Below are positions 52,343 to 63,100 of a stretch of DNA of 64,000 nucleotides, piece after piece. The first letter of the stretch is position 1; each line of letters starts with the position of its first letter. Position numbers and translations under genes: made by a program. This DNA is from Bacteroidales bacterium. GTDB taxonomy: Bacteria > Bacteroidota > Bacteroidia > Bacteroidales > UBA932. Location of the stretch: assembly GCA_015060455.1 (NCBI GenBank), contig SUYM01000004.1, forward strand, positions 58,540 to 122,539, written 5' to 3'. Under the pieces are notes generated by a model. The model was not told the origin of the DNA, ran no database searches, and saw nothing but the letters and a program-made list of their open reading frames with translations.

Positions 52343-54559
52343 TGACTCGTGGAAAGTACGTGCAATCACTTCAAGCTGATGCTCACGGCTGAGTTTGGTG
52401 AAGTTGACTGCATATCCTGACACACGGATCGTCAGTTGAGGATATTTCTCAGGGTGTTCCATCGCGTCTTCAAGCATTTCCCTGTTGAGGACGTTCACGT
52501 TGAGGTGGTGTGCCCCCTTTGTGAAGTAACCGTCCATCATTGTGATGAGGTTGTCGAGTTTGTCCTCGTCAGTAGGACCGAGTGACTTAGGCACGATTGA
52601 GAATGTGTTCGAAATGCCGTCCTGTGACTCGTGGTAGTCCAGTTTTGCCACTGACGAGAGAGAGGCTATCGCTCCGTGAGTGTCACGGCCGTGCATTGGG
52701 TTTGCACCAGGTGCGAATGCCACGCCCTTCTCTCTTCCGTCCGGAGTCGCTCCGGTCTTCTTTCCATACATCACGTTTGAAGTGATGGTAAGGAGTGAAA
52801 GGGTAGGCTGGGCGTCCTTATATACCTTGAGTGCGCAGAGTTCTGTGTTGAAAATACCCACAACGTCACGAGCGATGACATCCACTCTGTCGTCGTCGTT
52901 TCCGAACTTAGGGAAATCTCCCTCGATGTCGAAGCCTTCGGTGAGTCCGTCGGCATTTCTGCGTGCGGTAACCTTGGCGTGCTTGATGGCAGAGAGCGAG
53001 TCCGCTACGATAGACAGACCGGCCACTCCGTATGCGAGGTTGATTGAAGGGTTGGTGTCGATGAGCGCCATCTGTGACTTTTCATAGTCATATTTGTCGT
53101 GCATGTAGTGGATGATGTTCATCGTCTCGTTGTAAACCCTTGCTATAGTGTGGAGAACCTTCTTGTAATTGTCCATTACCTCATCGAAGTTGAGTACGTT
53201 GCTGCTGAGCGGCTTGATGCCGTCAACCATGAGGGTACCTGTGTTCTCGCAGCGTCCGCCGTTGATTGCAAGAAGCAGCGCCTTTGCAAGGTTGGCGCGT
53301 GCGCCGAAGAACTGGATGGATTTACCGATGGCCTGATATGATACGCAGCATGCGATACCGTAATCGTCACATCCTCTCACCATACGCATGAGCGAGTCGT
53401 TCTCGTACTGTACTGAACTGGTGTCGATTGAGACCTGTGCGCAGAACTTCTTGAACCCTTCAGGAAGTTGCGGGTGCCAGAGGACTGTCATGTTAGGCTC
53501 CGGTGCAGGTCCGAGGTTGTAGAGGGTCTGGAGGAAACGGAACGATGTCTTTGTCACCTTGCTCTTTCCTCCTGTGAAACGGCCTCCGATAGACTCGGTG
53601 ATCCATGTAGGGTCGCCGGCGAAGATGTCGTTGTATGACTGCATTCTGAGGTGGCGTACCATACGTAACTTCATCACGAACTGGTCGATGAGTTCCTGAG
53701 CGAATGTCTCGTCGATGATGCCGTGGTCGAGGTCGTACTGGATGTATATGTCAAGGAATGAAGACACGTTGCCCAGAGACATCGCTGCACCGTCCTGCTC
53801 CTTTACAGCAGCGAGGTAGGCCATATATACCCACTGTACAGCCTCCTGTGCATTTCTTGCCGGTCTGCTGAGGTCAAGTCCGTAGTATTCTCCGAGAATC
53901 TTCATCTCCGAGAGTGCCTTGATCTGGTCAGCAACCTCCTCTCTGAGGGTGATGCGTGAGCGTGTCATGGCTCCCTTGATGTTGCGGAGGTCTTCCTTCT
54001 TTGCCTCGATGAGCCTGTCTGCTCCATAGAGTGCCATTCTTCTGTAATCTCCGATGATACGTCCACGGGAGTAGTTGTCAGGAAGTCCGGTGAGGAATCC
54101 GAGTGAACGGAATTTTCTGATCTCCTCCGTATATACGTCAAACACGCCGTCGTTGTGTGTCTTTCTGTAATGAGTGAAGATCTTCTGAACCTCAGGGTCA
54201 AGTTCGATGCCGTTTTCTGCACACGCCTTTGCTACAACCTTCCATCCTCCGAAAGGCTTGATCGCCCTTTTGAGGAGTTCGTCTGTCTGAAGACCTACGA
54301 TAAGTTCGTTCTCCCTGTCGATATATCCGGCTGCGTGTGAGGTGATGGTCGAAATTGTCTTGGCGTCAATTGACCTTACTCCACCGTTTGCTCTTTCCTC
54401 TTCGAGTGCTTCAAGGCACTTGTTCCAGAGATTCTTTGTGCGCTCTGTCGGACCGACGAGGAATGATGCATCACCCTCGTAAGGTGTGATGTTGGTGTAA
54501 ACGAAGTCAGAAACATCGATTCTGTGGCTCCATCTGCCATCGTTGAATTTTTGAGTCAT
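52337..54559 (-). CDS. pflB: Formate C-acetyltransferase (pyruvate formate-lyase)
   Basis: This 740-aa glycyl radical enzyme converts pyruvate and CoA into acetyl-CoA and formate in anaerobic cytoplasm. The active-site cysteine pair is Cys404-Cys405 in GIACCVSYQ, and the glycyl radical site is Gly715 in RVSGYAV near the C terminus. Length is normal for the family. Its ATG at 54559 follows a good promoter. With pflA, the fusion polyferredoxin and the aldo/keto reductase it forms a four-gene minus-strand operon. The stop codon lies inside the last unit of the short repeat array. Confidence 0.97.
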   Translation of the reverse strand: MTQKFNDGRWSHRIDVSDFVYTNITPYEGDASFLVGPTERTKNLWNKCLEALEEERANGGVRSIDAKTISTITSHAAGYIDRENELIVGLQTDELLKRAIKPFGGWKVVAKACAENGIELDPEVQKIFTHYRKTHNDGVFDVYTEEIRKFRSLGFLTGLPDNYSRGRIIGDYRRMALYGADRLIEAKKEDLRNIKGAMTRSRITLREEVADQIKALSEMKILGEYYGLDLSRPARNAQEAVQWVYMAYLAAVKEQDGAAMSLGNVSSFLDIYIQYDLDHGIIDETFAQELIDQFVMKLRMVRHLRMQSYNDIFAGDPTWITESIGGRFTGGKSKVTKTSFRFLQTLYNLGPAPEPNMTVLWHPQLPEGFKKFCAQVSIDTSSVQYENDSLMRMVRGCDDYGIACCVSYQAIGKSIQFFGARANLAKALLLAINGGRCENTGTLMVDGIKPLSSNVLNFDEVMDNYKKVLHTIARVYNETMNIIHYMHDKYDYEKSQMALIDTNPSINLAYGVAGLSIVADSLSAIKHAKVTARRNADGLTEGFDIEGDFPKFGNDDDRVDVIARDVVGIFNTELCALKVYKDAQPTLSLLTITSNVMYGKKTGATPDGREKGVAFAPGANPMHGRDTHGAIASLSSVAKLDYHESQDGISNTFSIVPKSLGPTDEDKLDNLITMMDGYFTKGAHHLNVNVLNREMLEDAMEHPEKYPQLTIRVSGYAVNFTKLSREHQLEVIARTFHESL

Positions 54560-54602
54560 ATCTCTATATGTATTAAAAAATTATTGCTTGGATTTCAATG
54601 TG

Positions 54603-54634
54603 CAAATATAGTTTGTAAAACTGCAAAAATCAAC
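54603..54634 (-). promoter_or_regulatory. Promoter of the pflB operon
   Basis: On the minus strand TATATTTG (54610-54603) matches TAnnTTTG, and GTTG (54634-54631) lies 20 bases upstream as a -33 near match. The start codon follows 43 bp downstream. Confidence 0.65.
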
Positions 54635-54673
54635 GGTTTTTACTAATATTATGTTACATTTTTATAAGGGTTC

Positions 54674-54697
54674 ATGATTATCCGTTTTGGGTGCAGT
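54674..54697 (+). repeat. Head motif of the second non-coding island
   Basis: ATGATTATCCGT, five bases, GTGCAGT, with the same spacing and orientation as 5243-5266. Confidence 0.5.
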
Positions 54698-54709
54698 GAT
54701 TTTTAGAGC

Positions 54710-54745
54710 GACCGTGACAAAAAAAGGCCTGGTTTTGTCACGGTC
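54710..54745. repeat. Perfect 13-bp hairpin in the second island
   Basis: GACCGTGACAAAA with TTTTGTCACGGTC around a 10-base centre. The right arm recurs at 54806-54820 (TTTTTTGTCACGGTCC), where it can pair with GGACC at 54780-54784. It resembles a bidirectional terminator but no gene ends here. Confidence 0.7.
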
Positions 54746-54827
54746 CTGCCGTTTTCGGGGGTAAAAATGCCGTTTTTGAGGACCTTCGTTACAATTTTCG
54801 CTGATTTTTTGTCACGGTCCTCCGGCG

Positions 54828-55108
54828 GGGAGTGTTGTTGCGGGGGCCAGAGATGTTACAGACCTCTCATAGTGTTGGCGGTCGGCAGTTTTTGCGGATA
54901 CTGCTGTGCGGCATTTCTGATGGTGGTGCTGACGCTGCATATGTGGCGCTGGTGATGTCGTGCGGAATTTCTGATGCTGTGCTGTCGTGGCATTTGTGAT
55001 GCTGGTGCTCTCGCGCAGCACCGCAGGCGGAATAAATGATCTCCGCCTGCTCGAAGCAGGTTCGTGAGCGATACCTGACGGGCTCGCTCGCCTGCTTCGT
55101 GCTGGTCC
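54828..55108 (-). repeat. Multi-hairpin dispersed repeat, copy 2 (inverted relative to copy 1)
   Basis: Read on the minus strand this matches 5556-5792. The part covering hairpins 1-3 is nearly identical. The outer end with GGAGTGTTGT and CCAGAGATGTT also matches. Between them copy 2 carries an extra, imperfect ~55-bp duplication (TGCGG-C/A-ATTTCTGATG at 54906 and 54961). In hairpin 1 a changed stem base leaves a T-G wobble pair on the plus strand. Confidence 0.8.
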
Positions 55109-55162
55109 TTTGACGCATAGTGAAGCATGCACGATGACTACGACTCAGAAACTGGTTTCAGA

Positions 55163-55330
55163 AATGCCGTCCGGACACACCCGCAGTTTTTCGTTGATTT
55201 TTTTGCGTGTGTCTGCCGGCGGCAAGAGACAGTGCCATTTGGCTCCGTAGAAAGCATGTTTGAAAATGCCGTCCGGACACACCCGCAGTTTTTCGCTGAT
55301 TTTTTGCGTGTGTGTCTGCCGCTGACAGGA
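55163..55330 (+). repeat. 102-bp direct repeat with hairpin
   Basis: AATGCCGTCCGGACACACCC at 55163 recurs at 55265, a period of 102 bp (twice 51), and the match continues for about 60 bases. In the second unit GACACACCCGCA pairs with TGCGTGTGTGTC (11 of 12 pairs). The open frame across it (55127-55420) has no credible start or homology and is taken as non-coding. 55331-55485 shows nothing recognisable. Confidence 0.65.
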
Positions 55331-55485
55331 GTTAGGAGTCAGTATTTCTGGAGGACTGTATTTGGAGTTAAAGGTTCCGTATTTTCTGTAACGAGGCTCA
55401 CGCCGCTTGCTGAAACCTGAGGCCGTATTCCGGGACTTGCGCGAGAAATACAGCCTCTTCGCACAACTAAGAACTTGTCGAGGGG

Positions 55486-55818
55486 CTACATTTCCTCTTC
55501 GCTGACAATCTGAAGTCTGTTTGCCAGGATTTCGTCGAACGTCTTTTCAATACCTTCCGATGTGGTGTATCTGTTTGTTCTTACCCGGCCGGTCAAATGA
55601 ACAGGTGTGCCCTTGGTGATGAGGTCAAGATTGCAGATGTCCTTGCCGCTCCATGCCACGATATTATGCCATGTTGTCTCCAACGCGGGAGCACCCTCCC
55701 GTGATTTATAGAGAAGTTCTGTGACGACTGAAAAATTGGCGACCTTCTTTCCGTTGTGCTCATTGATACGGACTGAGCCGACATTGCCTCGGAGTTCGAT
55801 CTTGTTGATGTGTTCCAT
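55486..55818 (-). CDS. ssb: Short single-stranded DNA-binding protein
   Basis: This 110-aa protein consists of one OB fold: NKIELRGNVGSVRINEHNGKKVANFSVVT, TTWHNIVAWSGKDICNLDLITKGTPVHLTGRVRTNRYTTSEG-type strands and a basic DNA-binding surface. It binds single-stranded DNA in replication and repair. It is shorter than typical SSB (about 150-180 aa) and ends SEEEM, lacking the long flexible tail and the DDDIPF-type tip that recruits partner proteins. It may therefore be an accessory SSB, with the main one elsewhere. It is divergent from the zinc-ribbon gene. Confidence 0.88.
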   Translation of the reverse strand: MEHINKIELRGNVGSVRINEHNGKKVANFSVVTELLYKSREGAPALETTWHNIVAWSGKDICNLDLITKGTPVHLTGRVRTNRYTTSEGIEKTFDEILANRLQIVSEEEM

Positions 55819-56143
55819 AAGATTTTCTGTCTTTAAGTTAATTTTATTGTTTCCCTACATCCTATGCGCGCTTTGCAGGTTGCCGGCAAAGTAATACACA
55901 TAAATTCTGATTTTTGTTGTTTTTACACCCCTCCCGATACGATTTTTTCTCTTTTTATGTTTTTCTTTTTTTTAATGTGCATAAGATTTTTTTTAGTGTG
56001 CATAAAATAAATTTTACACTACCCCTGAAAATGCAAAAAAAGAAAAAAACTTTCTGTTAAATCCGCATCAATCCCCGCATGTTCTTTGAATATCCGACAT
56101 AGATGACAACATTTGCCGGTTGATATATATAACGAAGACTATT
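55819..56143. other. AT-rich divergent intergenic region
   Basis: This 325-bp region separates ssb from the zinc-ribbon gene. It is strongly A/T-rich (55920-56060). On the minus strand TTACTTTG at 55892-55885 is a near match to a -7 box for ssb. TGTGCATAA occurs twice (55976 and 56000) as a direct repeat. No RNA gene or ORF is supported. Confidence 0.5.
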
Positions 56144-56584
56144 ATGAGACACCGATTGAAACGTATGGAACCGCGTACCCGTTGTCTTGAGTGCGGGGAG
56201 AGAATCTCTTATGGCAGAAAAGACAGGAAATTCTGCTGCGAGGAGTGCAAGAACAAGCATCATAACAACCTTGCCCGGATGAGCAAGAATGCCAAGCGCA
56301 AGGTTCTGGCTCTTCTGGACAGGAACTACTGTATTCTTGACCAACTGGTCAGGGAAGGTATCGATGCAGTCTGGCTGTCAGATGCAGTCGCCCTCGGATT
56401 CAGCCCGGGATATTCCACCTCACACAGAAAGATGGGGTCTCGAAACCACTATCATTGCTTTGACATAAGTTATATAATGACACCCAATCGTTTGTCCTCT
56501 ATATCAAAAATACAAAATCTTTCGTTAACTTTGCCGCCCGTTCACATTGAAGAAGCCTTTGATGAACAGACAGAAGAGATTTAA
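56144..56584 (+). CDS. Zinc-ribbon protein of unknown function
   Basis: This 146-aa product starts at the ATG at 56144. Residues 14-40 hold a treble-clef-like zinc site: Cys14-x2-Cys17 (CLECG) and FCCEECKNKHH with Cys31, Cys32 and Cys35 plus His39/His40, similar to the DUF2116/MYM-type FCSEEC ribbon. The middle (SKNAKRKVLALLDRNYCIL) is helical and basic, followed by LVREGIDAVWLSDAVALGFS. It may be a DNA- or RNA-associated small protein; no reaction can be assigned. It is 11 bp before the dcp gene, but a dcp promoter lies inside its 3' end. Confidence 0.75.
   Translation: MRHRLKRMEPRTRCLECGERISYGRKDRKFCCEECKNKHHNNLARMSKNAKRKVLALLDRNYCILDQLVREGIDAVWLSDAVALGFSPGYSTSHRKMGSRNHYHCFDISYIMTPNRLSSISKIQNLSLTLPPVHIEEAFDEQTEEI
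56526..56533 (+). promoter_or_regulatory. Likely -7 promoter element for dcp within the upstream gene
   Basis: TAACTTTG followed by CC matches the Bacteroidota -7 box, 63 bp before the dcp ATG and inside the zinc-ribbon ORF. No clear -33 is visible. Confidence 0.45.
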
Positions 56585-56595
56585 TTTATAGATAT

Positions 56596-58686
56596 ATGAG
56601 AAAAGGAATCGTTATTGCAGGCGCAGCGCTTGCACTTATCACAAGTTGTAACAATATGGGAAATCCGTTTTTGAGGGAGTCGTCCTTGCCATTTGGGGCT
56701 CCGGAATTTGACAAGATCAGGACAGAACACTATCTTCCTGCATTTGAGGCAGGCATCGCCGAGGGAAAGGCTGAGATTGATGCCATTGTGGCAAATCAGG
56801 AGGAGCCTACTTTCGAGAACACAATCGAGGCAATGGAATATGCCGGTCAGACACTTAACAAGGTTGCAGGCATCTTCTACAACCTTATGGAGGCACATAC
56901 CAATGACGAGATGCAGGCAATTGCGGAGAAGGTGTCGCCTATGCTTACCGAGTTCTCCATGTACACTTCCCTGAATGCTCCGCTCTTTGAAAGAGTGAAG
57001 GCTGTTTATGCGAAGAAGGACGAACTTGGTCTCGACCAGGACCAGATGAAACTTCTTGAAGATACATACAGAGGCTTTGTCCGCGGCGGTGCAAACCTTT
57101 CCGATGAGGACAAGGCGGAGTTCAGCAAACTGTCAGAGGAACTTTCTCTTGCGAGCCTTCAGTTCAGCAAGAATGTGCTTGACGCTACAAATGCCTACAC
57201 TCTTCATATCACGGATTCGGCTGATCTGGCCGGTCTTCCTGAGTATGTGAAGACTATGGGTGCGGAGACTGCCGGGGAGAAGGGACTTGAAGGTTGGGCG
57301 TTCACCCTCCAGTATCCGAGTTTCGGTCCGTTCATGAAATACAGCGAGAACCGTGAACTTCGCAGACAGATGTGGACTGCATACAACAGCAGGGCCATCG
57401 GAGGAGAGTTCGACAACAGCGAGATTGTCAAGAAGATTGTCGATCTTCGTATAAAGAAATCGCAGATGCTCGGTTATGAGACATTTGCAGACTATGCCCT
57501 TGAAGTGAGAATGGCAAAGGACAGGAAGACTGCAACAGATTTCATCAATGGTCTTCTCGAGGCGTCGCTTCCTTTTGCAAAGAGGGATGTGGCTGAGGTT
57601 CAGGCATACGCAAAGGACAATGGATTTGCAGAGAAACTCATGCCTTGGGATTTCTCGTTCTGGTCTGAGCGCCTTCAGAAGGAGAAATACTCTCTCAACG
57701 AGGAACTTCTCAAACCATATTTCCGTCTTGAAAACTGTATCGATGCAGTGTTCGGGCTTGCGACACGTCTTTACGGCATCACTTTCCATGAATTGAAGGA
57801 TATGCCTGTGTATCATGAGGAGGTGAAGGTGTATGAGGTGAAGGATGCGGACGGCAGCCACCTTGCGCTCCTTTACGCTGACTTCTTCCCGCGTTCAAGC
57901 AAGAGAGGCGGTGCGTGGATGACCGAGTTCCGTGGTCAGAGCATCAGGGATGGAGTCGAGTACAGACCGTTCATCAATATCGTCATGAACTTCACCAAGC
58001 CGACTGCCGATACTCCTGCGCTGATCACTCACAGTGAACTCACCACCTTCCTTCACGAGTTCGGACACGCCCTTCACGGCATCCTTGCCCAGGGACGTTA
58101 TCCGTCACTCACGGGAACAGGCGTGTCACGTGACTTTGTGGAACTTCCTTCCCAGATCATGGAGAACTGGGCGTACGAGCCTGAATATCTCAATACTTTC
58201 GCAAAGCATTATCAGACAGGTGAGGCCATCCCTATGGAACTTATCGACAAGATCGTTGCTGCAAAGAATTTCCAGGCAGGCTATGCTCAGGTGCGCCAAC
58301 TCCATTTCGGCTATCTTGACATGACATGGCACACACAGACCCAGGTGCAGTCTGAAAGCACCATCGGGTTCGAGCACAAGACGCTTGCTCCTTATTCTGT
58401 GATGCCGTTGGTTGAGGGCTGCGGTTTCTCTACCTCATTCTCGCATATCTTCACCGGAGGATATTCGGCAGGCTACTATTCATATAAGTGGGCTGAGGTG
58501 CTTGAGGCAGACGCGTTCTCGCTCTTCAAGGAAAAGGGAATCTTCAATACTGAGGTGTCGGGCGCTTTCCGCAAGGAAATCCTTGAGAAGGGCGGCATGG
58601 AGGATGAGTCCGTGATCTATCGCAACTTCCGCGGTCACGATCCTCAGCCTGAGGCACTGATGGAAAAACTGGGACTTACGAAGTAG
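56596..58686 (+). CDS. dcp: M3-family peptidyl-dipeptidase (Dcp-like) lipoprotein
   Basis: This 696-aa zinc metallopeptidase has a lipoprotein signal ending ALITSC (Cys18), so it should act in the periplasm. The M3 zinc motif HEFGHALHG begins at His487 (H487, E488, H491), with the third ligand Glu downstream in the ELPSQIMENWAYEPE segment, which is typical of the family. Dcp removes dipeptides from the C terminus of short peptides; oligopeptidase A-like activity is the alternative. Length fits the ~680-720 aa family size. It could degrade peptides brought in by the SusC3 system, although the genes are far apart. Confidence 0.93.
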   Translation: MRKGIVIAGAALALITSCNNMGNPFLRESSLPFGAPEFDKIRTEHYLPAFEAGIAEGKAEIDAIVANQEEPTFENTIEAMEYAGQTLNKVAGIFYNLMEAHTNDEMQAIAEKVSPMLTEFSMYTSLNAPLFERVKAVYAKKDELGLDQDQMKLLEDTYRGFVRGGANLSDEDKAEFSKLSEELSLASLQFSKNVLDATNAYTLHITDSADLAGLPEYVKTMGAETAGEKGLEGWAFTLQYPSFGPFMKYSENRELRRQMWTAYNSRAIGGEFDNSEIVKKIVDLRIKKSQMLGYETFADYALEVRMAKDRKTATDFINGLLEASLPFAKRDVAEVQAYAKDNGFAEKLMPWDFSFWSERLQKEKYSLNEELLKPYFRLENCIDAVFGLATRLYGITFHELKDMPVYHEEVKVYEVKDADGSHLALLYADFFPRSSKRGGAWMTEFRGQSIRDGVEYRPFINIVMNFTKPTADTPALITHSELTTFLHEFGHALHGILAQGRYPSLTGTGVSRDFVELPSQIMENWAYEPEYLNTFAKHYQTGEAIPMELIDKIVAAKNFQAGYAQVRQLHFGYLDMTWHTQTQVQSESTIGFEHKTLAPYSVMPLVEGCGFSTSFSHIFTGGYSAGYYSYKWAEVLEADAFSLFKEKGIFNTEVSGAFRKEILEKGGMEDESVIYRNFRGHDPQPEALMEKLGLTK

Positions 58687-58702
58687 TCCTGCAATAAACC
58701 TG

Positions 58703-58742
58703 AAAGGCGTGGAAGACTCCATTGTAAGTCTTCCACGCCTTT
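58703..58742. terminator. Bidirectional terminator between dcp and the nucleoside transporter
   Basis: A perfect 16-bp stem (58703-58718/58727-58742) with an 8-base loop and T-rich flanks, between convergent genes. Confidence 0.92.
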
Positions 58743-58778
58743 TCTTTATAACTGTATCAGGTGTTGCCGATCAGGCAG

Positions 58779-60071
58779 TTACGCAACCTTTTCGTTAGGG
58801 TCGGCAGGCTGTTTGAACAGAATCATGAAGGCAATGCCGACTACAAAGGCGTATGCTGCAAAAATGTACCAAGGAGTACTCCAGTCTGCAGCGAGACCGG
58901 CAGCCATAGGGTTGTACACATAATGGTTCATGATCGCTCCTGCTGCAAGCGTTCCGACGGTTGCTCCTATACCGTTGGTCATGAGCATGAAGAGACCCTG
59001 TGCGCTGTTCTGGATCTTCTCGCTGGTGCGCATGTTGGTGTAGAGGGCGCCTGATATGTTGAAGAAATCAAAAGCGACTCCATACACGATCATAGACAGA
59101 ATGAGCATCCACAGTCCCGAACCGGTGTTTCCGGCACCGAAGAGACCGAAGCGGAGAACCCATGCGAACATGGCTATGAGCATTACCTTCTTGATACCGA
59201 ACAGTCTCATGGCTACAGGAATAAGGAGGATACCGAGAGTCTCGGCTATCTGGGAAATCGAATAGAGTGCGACAGGATTCTGTGCTCCCCACGTGTCTGC
59301 ATATTCAGGCGTGCCTGCGAAGTGCTCGATGAACGGAGTGGCATAACTGTTTGTTATCTGAAGCGCCATTCCAAGAAGCATGGAGAATATGAAGAAGATA
59401 GCCATATTCCCGTTCTTGAACAGTTTGAAGGCATCCAGTCCAAGCCTCTGGGCAATGGTCTGATTGCCATCGGCTCCCTGTTTGCAAGGGCAGGCCGGCA
59501 GGGTGAAGCAGTATGCCAGCATGAGCAGTCCGAGGATTCCTGACACATAGAACTGGTCGTATGTCTTCTGGAATGAAATGCCCTCGCCGTTGGTCATGAA
59601 ATTCACGAACCACATGCTTGCGATGAATCCTACTGTGCCGAACACTCGGATAGGAGGGAAGTCCTTCACTGTGTCATAGCCGTTGTCGGCAAGTATCTTG
59701 AACGCCACAGAGTTGGAAAGTGCGATAGTAGGCATGTAGAATGCCACGCTGATGGAATAAAGTCCGAACAATAGGCCGAAGTCCGGTGTGCCGGCACTCA
59801 TGCAGTACGCTGCGGCACCGGTCATCGCTGCTCCTGCAATACCGTGACAGTAGCCGAGAAGTTTCTGCGCCGGAATCCATTTGTCTGCCACAATTCCCAT
59901 CAGGGCAGGCATGAACATCGACACGATTCCCTGCATTGCATAAAAGATGCTTATTTTTGGTCCGAGTCCCACAGAACCGAGATACTGTCCCATAGATGTC
60001 AGGTATGCACCCCATACAGCCCACTGTATGACGTTCATCACTATAAGTCTGAATTTGATTGCTTTGTTCAT
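58779..60071 (-). CDS. NupG-type nucleoside:proton symporter
   Basis: This 430-aa inner membrane protein of the major facilitator superfamily has ~12 hydrophobic segments. Its start (RLIVMNVIQWAVWGAYLTSMGQYL) and PALMGIVADKWIPAQKLLGYCH match the nucleoside proton symporter family (NupG/XapB, PF03825 type). The segment VFGTVGFIASMWFVNFM fits too. It takes up nucleosides. A TAGTTTTG -7 box on the minus strand (60101-60094) lies just upstream, overlapping the region after the hsdR stop. It is probably a monocistronic gene. Confidence 0.88.
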   Translation of the reverse strand: MNKAIKFRLIVMNVIQWAVWGAYLTSMGQYLGSVGLGPKISIFYAMQGIVSMFMPALMGIVADKWIPAQKLLGYCHGIAGAAMTGAAAYCMSAGTPDFGLLFGLYSISVAFYMPTIALSNSVAFKILADNGYDTVKDFPPIRVFGTVGFIASMWFVNFMTNGEGISFQKTYDQFYVSGILGLLMLAYCFTLPACPCKQGADGNQTIAQRLGLDAFKLFKNGNMAIFFIFSMLLGMALQITNSYATPFIEHFAGTPEYADTWGAQNPVALYSISQIAETLGILLIPVAMRLFGIKKVMLIAMFAWVLRFGLFGAGNTGSGLWMLILSMIVYGVAFDFFNISGALYTNMRTSEKIQNSAQGLFMLMTNGIGATVGTLAAGAIMNHYVYNPMAAGLAADWSTPWYIFAAYAFVVGIAFMILFKQPADPNEKVA

Positions 60072-60117
60072 ATGATTTTTGAAATTGTTTTTGCAAAACT
60101 AATAAAAATATCGTTGA

Positions 60118-63100
60118 CTACGCGCAGGAATACTCCGGGTCTATCACATTATGAATATTGTCAATATACTTTGCCAAAGGCATCATATAGGTGCTGAATA
60201 CCGACAACCTTTCGTCAAACGGGTATTCGTTCACGACTATCTCCTTGGTGATGTCGCCGTTCTCGCATACATAAGAAATGATTGTCATCAGGAACTCTTC
60301 CTGCTCACTGTTCAGGACTGCACCAGACAAGAACCTGCCGAACCTTTCTACTGCTTCCTTTCTGTCCACTCCTATGACAGAACGGATGAACATTGCCACA
60401 TTCGGTCCACAAGGCATACCGGCAGTATATCTGTCATAGTCCTCCTTATCACCCAACTCCTTCCACAATATCCTTTCAAGTTCGCGGACATCATTAGAAG
60501 TCAACTGCTCCATTGCATATATCTTACGAAGTACAGGCAAGTCCCTGTTCACAGCAAGGAAATCAAGTATCTTCTGCCTGTATGATACCCTTGTGACTAT
60601 TCCGGCACTTGCACCGTCATAAGTTACAACGTCCTCAATATCAACAGTGAACCATTTGCTCTTATCACCGACAAGGAATTTGGTCAGATCACGAAGGTCA
60701 TTACGTACCTTTTCCAACCATGATAGGTCAGCATTTTCCCAGAACACAGGATTCAGAACCTCCTTGATAGTATTCATCTTTGCCTGAATCTGCGGGATTG
60801 ATGCTTTTTCCTGCAGTCTGTCAGCAACCAGTTGAACATTACCAACTGCCTTTCCAGCATTGACTTCACTATCAAGCATAGACAGTTCAATTGCCAGCAT
60901 CAGGACGTCAAACCTTTTTGCGTTTTCGTCAAGGGTATTCTTGACCAACAAAGGTGCAATATCATTCTTCAAGGTCAAGGTATCGACCTGTGATATATAC
61001 ACCCACGAAGACTGCTCCTTGAAATGACTTACTTCCTCCCACTTGGCACGGACTGATATATGACTGTCATTGAGCAGTGCGACCTGGTCTTTGAGCATGG
61101 TCTTGATGTCATCATGAAGTCCTTTCGCAAACGGGTCTTCCTGATATTTCTGATGCTGAAGATGGAAGGCAATATCAGTTCGCAGACCGAACAATCTTTC
61201 GGTCAACGATTGTGTTGCAGGTGCCTCCTTTCCGTTAGGGTTCTTCTCAAAATAGTCAAAGTTGCAGCACCAGTCAAAGATATAGAACTCCTTTTTATCC
61301 TCACCGATGCCATAGATATCCTTGCATAGACGGGTACCACGACCAATCATCTGCATGAACTTGATCTTGGACTTAACTGGTTTGAAGAACACAAGGTTTA
61401 GGACATCCGGTACATCTATACCAGTATCAAGCATATCCACCGACACTGCAATCTGCGGGTCAGCATCCCTCTTTTCAAACTTGTCTATAAGGTCTTGTGC
61501 ATAGGTCACATGATTGTCAATCAATGCACAGAAAGATGGACCATATTCCGGATACAGGATATTGAACCTCTCAACAATCTGCTCTGCGTGTGCGTGCCTG
61601 TATGCGAAGATGATGGTCTTGCCAATCCTCTCACCGCCCTGTACCTTCAGACCATTCTGCATCAAGTCCTGCAGAACCTTGTCTATGGTGTCTATATTAT
61701 GGATATATGTGAATATCTCATTTCCTGCAATATCTCTATGATAATCGTCACCCTCAAGTGCCTTTCGCGCCTTTTCGTATTCCCAGATGCTTTCCATCTG
61801 CTTCTTTTCTTCCGCAGAAAGGGTTGAATACTTGATACCGTCTTTAAGGATTGCTGTTCCTCTCTTGTAACCTACATAGTTCACAAGGTAGTTGTCACTT
61901 ACTGCATCTTCCAGTTCGTATGCATAGTTCGGACTGCCTTGTTCCATTTCAAAGATGTCGTATGTTGACTTATCAACCTCGTCTCTTGGAGTTGCTGTAA
62001 GTCCAATCAGCATGGAATCAAAGTAGTTGAAGATAGCACCGTACTTTCCGAAGATTGAACGATGTGCCTCATCTATGATTATCAGGTCAAACCTGCCGAC
62101 AGAAAACGGTTTGTCATCGGTGTCAATGAAGTTGATCATTGTCTGATAGGTCGAGAATGTGATTCGTGCATTCAGATCACGGTCACCACCTTCGTTCAGG
62201 ACACAGGTGGTCTCATTCGGCAGCAGTTTCACGAAGTTCTTGTGTGCCTGCTTCACCAATGATGTCCTGTCTGCAAGGAACAGGACATTCTTTACCCAGT
62301 CATTCCTTTTCAGAACATCAACAAGTGATATGGCAACTCTTGTCTTTCCGGTGCCAGTTGCCATCACAAGAAGACCCTTTCTATGCTTGCTGTTATAGTG
62401 CTCGCAGACTGCCTTGATTGCGGTCTTCTGATAGTACCTGTCAGTTATATTGTCGTTGATGGAAAAGTCAGTAATAGCCTTTCTATTACGTTTCTGGATA
62501 AGTCTTTCAAGGTCATCCTCACTATGGAAACTATACAGTCTTCGGGGTGGATAACCAAGACCATCTATGATATATGTCTGGAATCCGTTGGTATAGTAGA
62601 TGACAGGTCTCACACCATACTGTGCTTCCAGGCAATCTGCATAAAGTTCTGCCTGATGCTTACCCTTTGATGGGGACACTGATGTCCTTTTTGCCTCAAT
62701 CACTGCGAGTGGTTTGCCGTTGCTTCCGAACAGAACATAGTCAGCAAATCCTACATCATGGACATTCGGCATGCCATGCAGTTCCACCTCAACGCAAGCA
62801 GATGATGTTGCTGTCATACCCTCAACATCAAGGATTTTCCAACCCGCCTCACGAAGCATAAGGTCAATATACATTGCCCTTGTTTCTGCTTCACTTATAT
62901 CAGTAGGGATAACCTCGACCGGTTCACTTGATGATACAGCAACCTTATCAGCAACCTCGACTATCTTATCAGGTTCGACAACCTTTGCAGGGACGATCAC
63001 AGGTACACCAGGGACCGACGGAACAAGTGAACGGTCAAAAGGTTTTACGTCCTCGACTACCCTTAATTTCAGGAGTATGGATGCGACTACATTATAGATA

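Noticed and set aside
55127..55420. 97-codon open frame in the second island
   Set aside because: It translates the 102-bp direct repeat twice; no start context, no homology, and the DNA shows hairpin rather than coding character.
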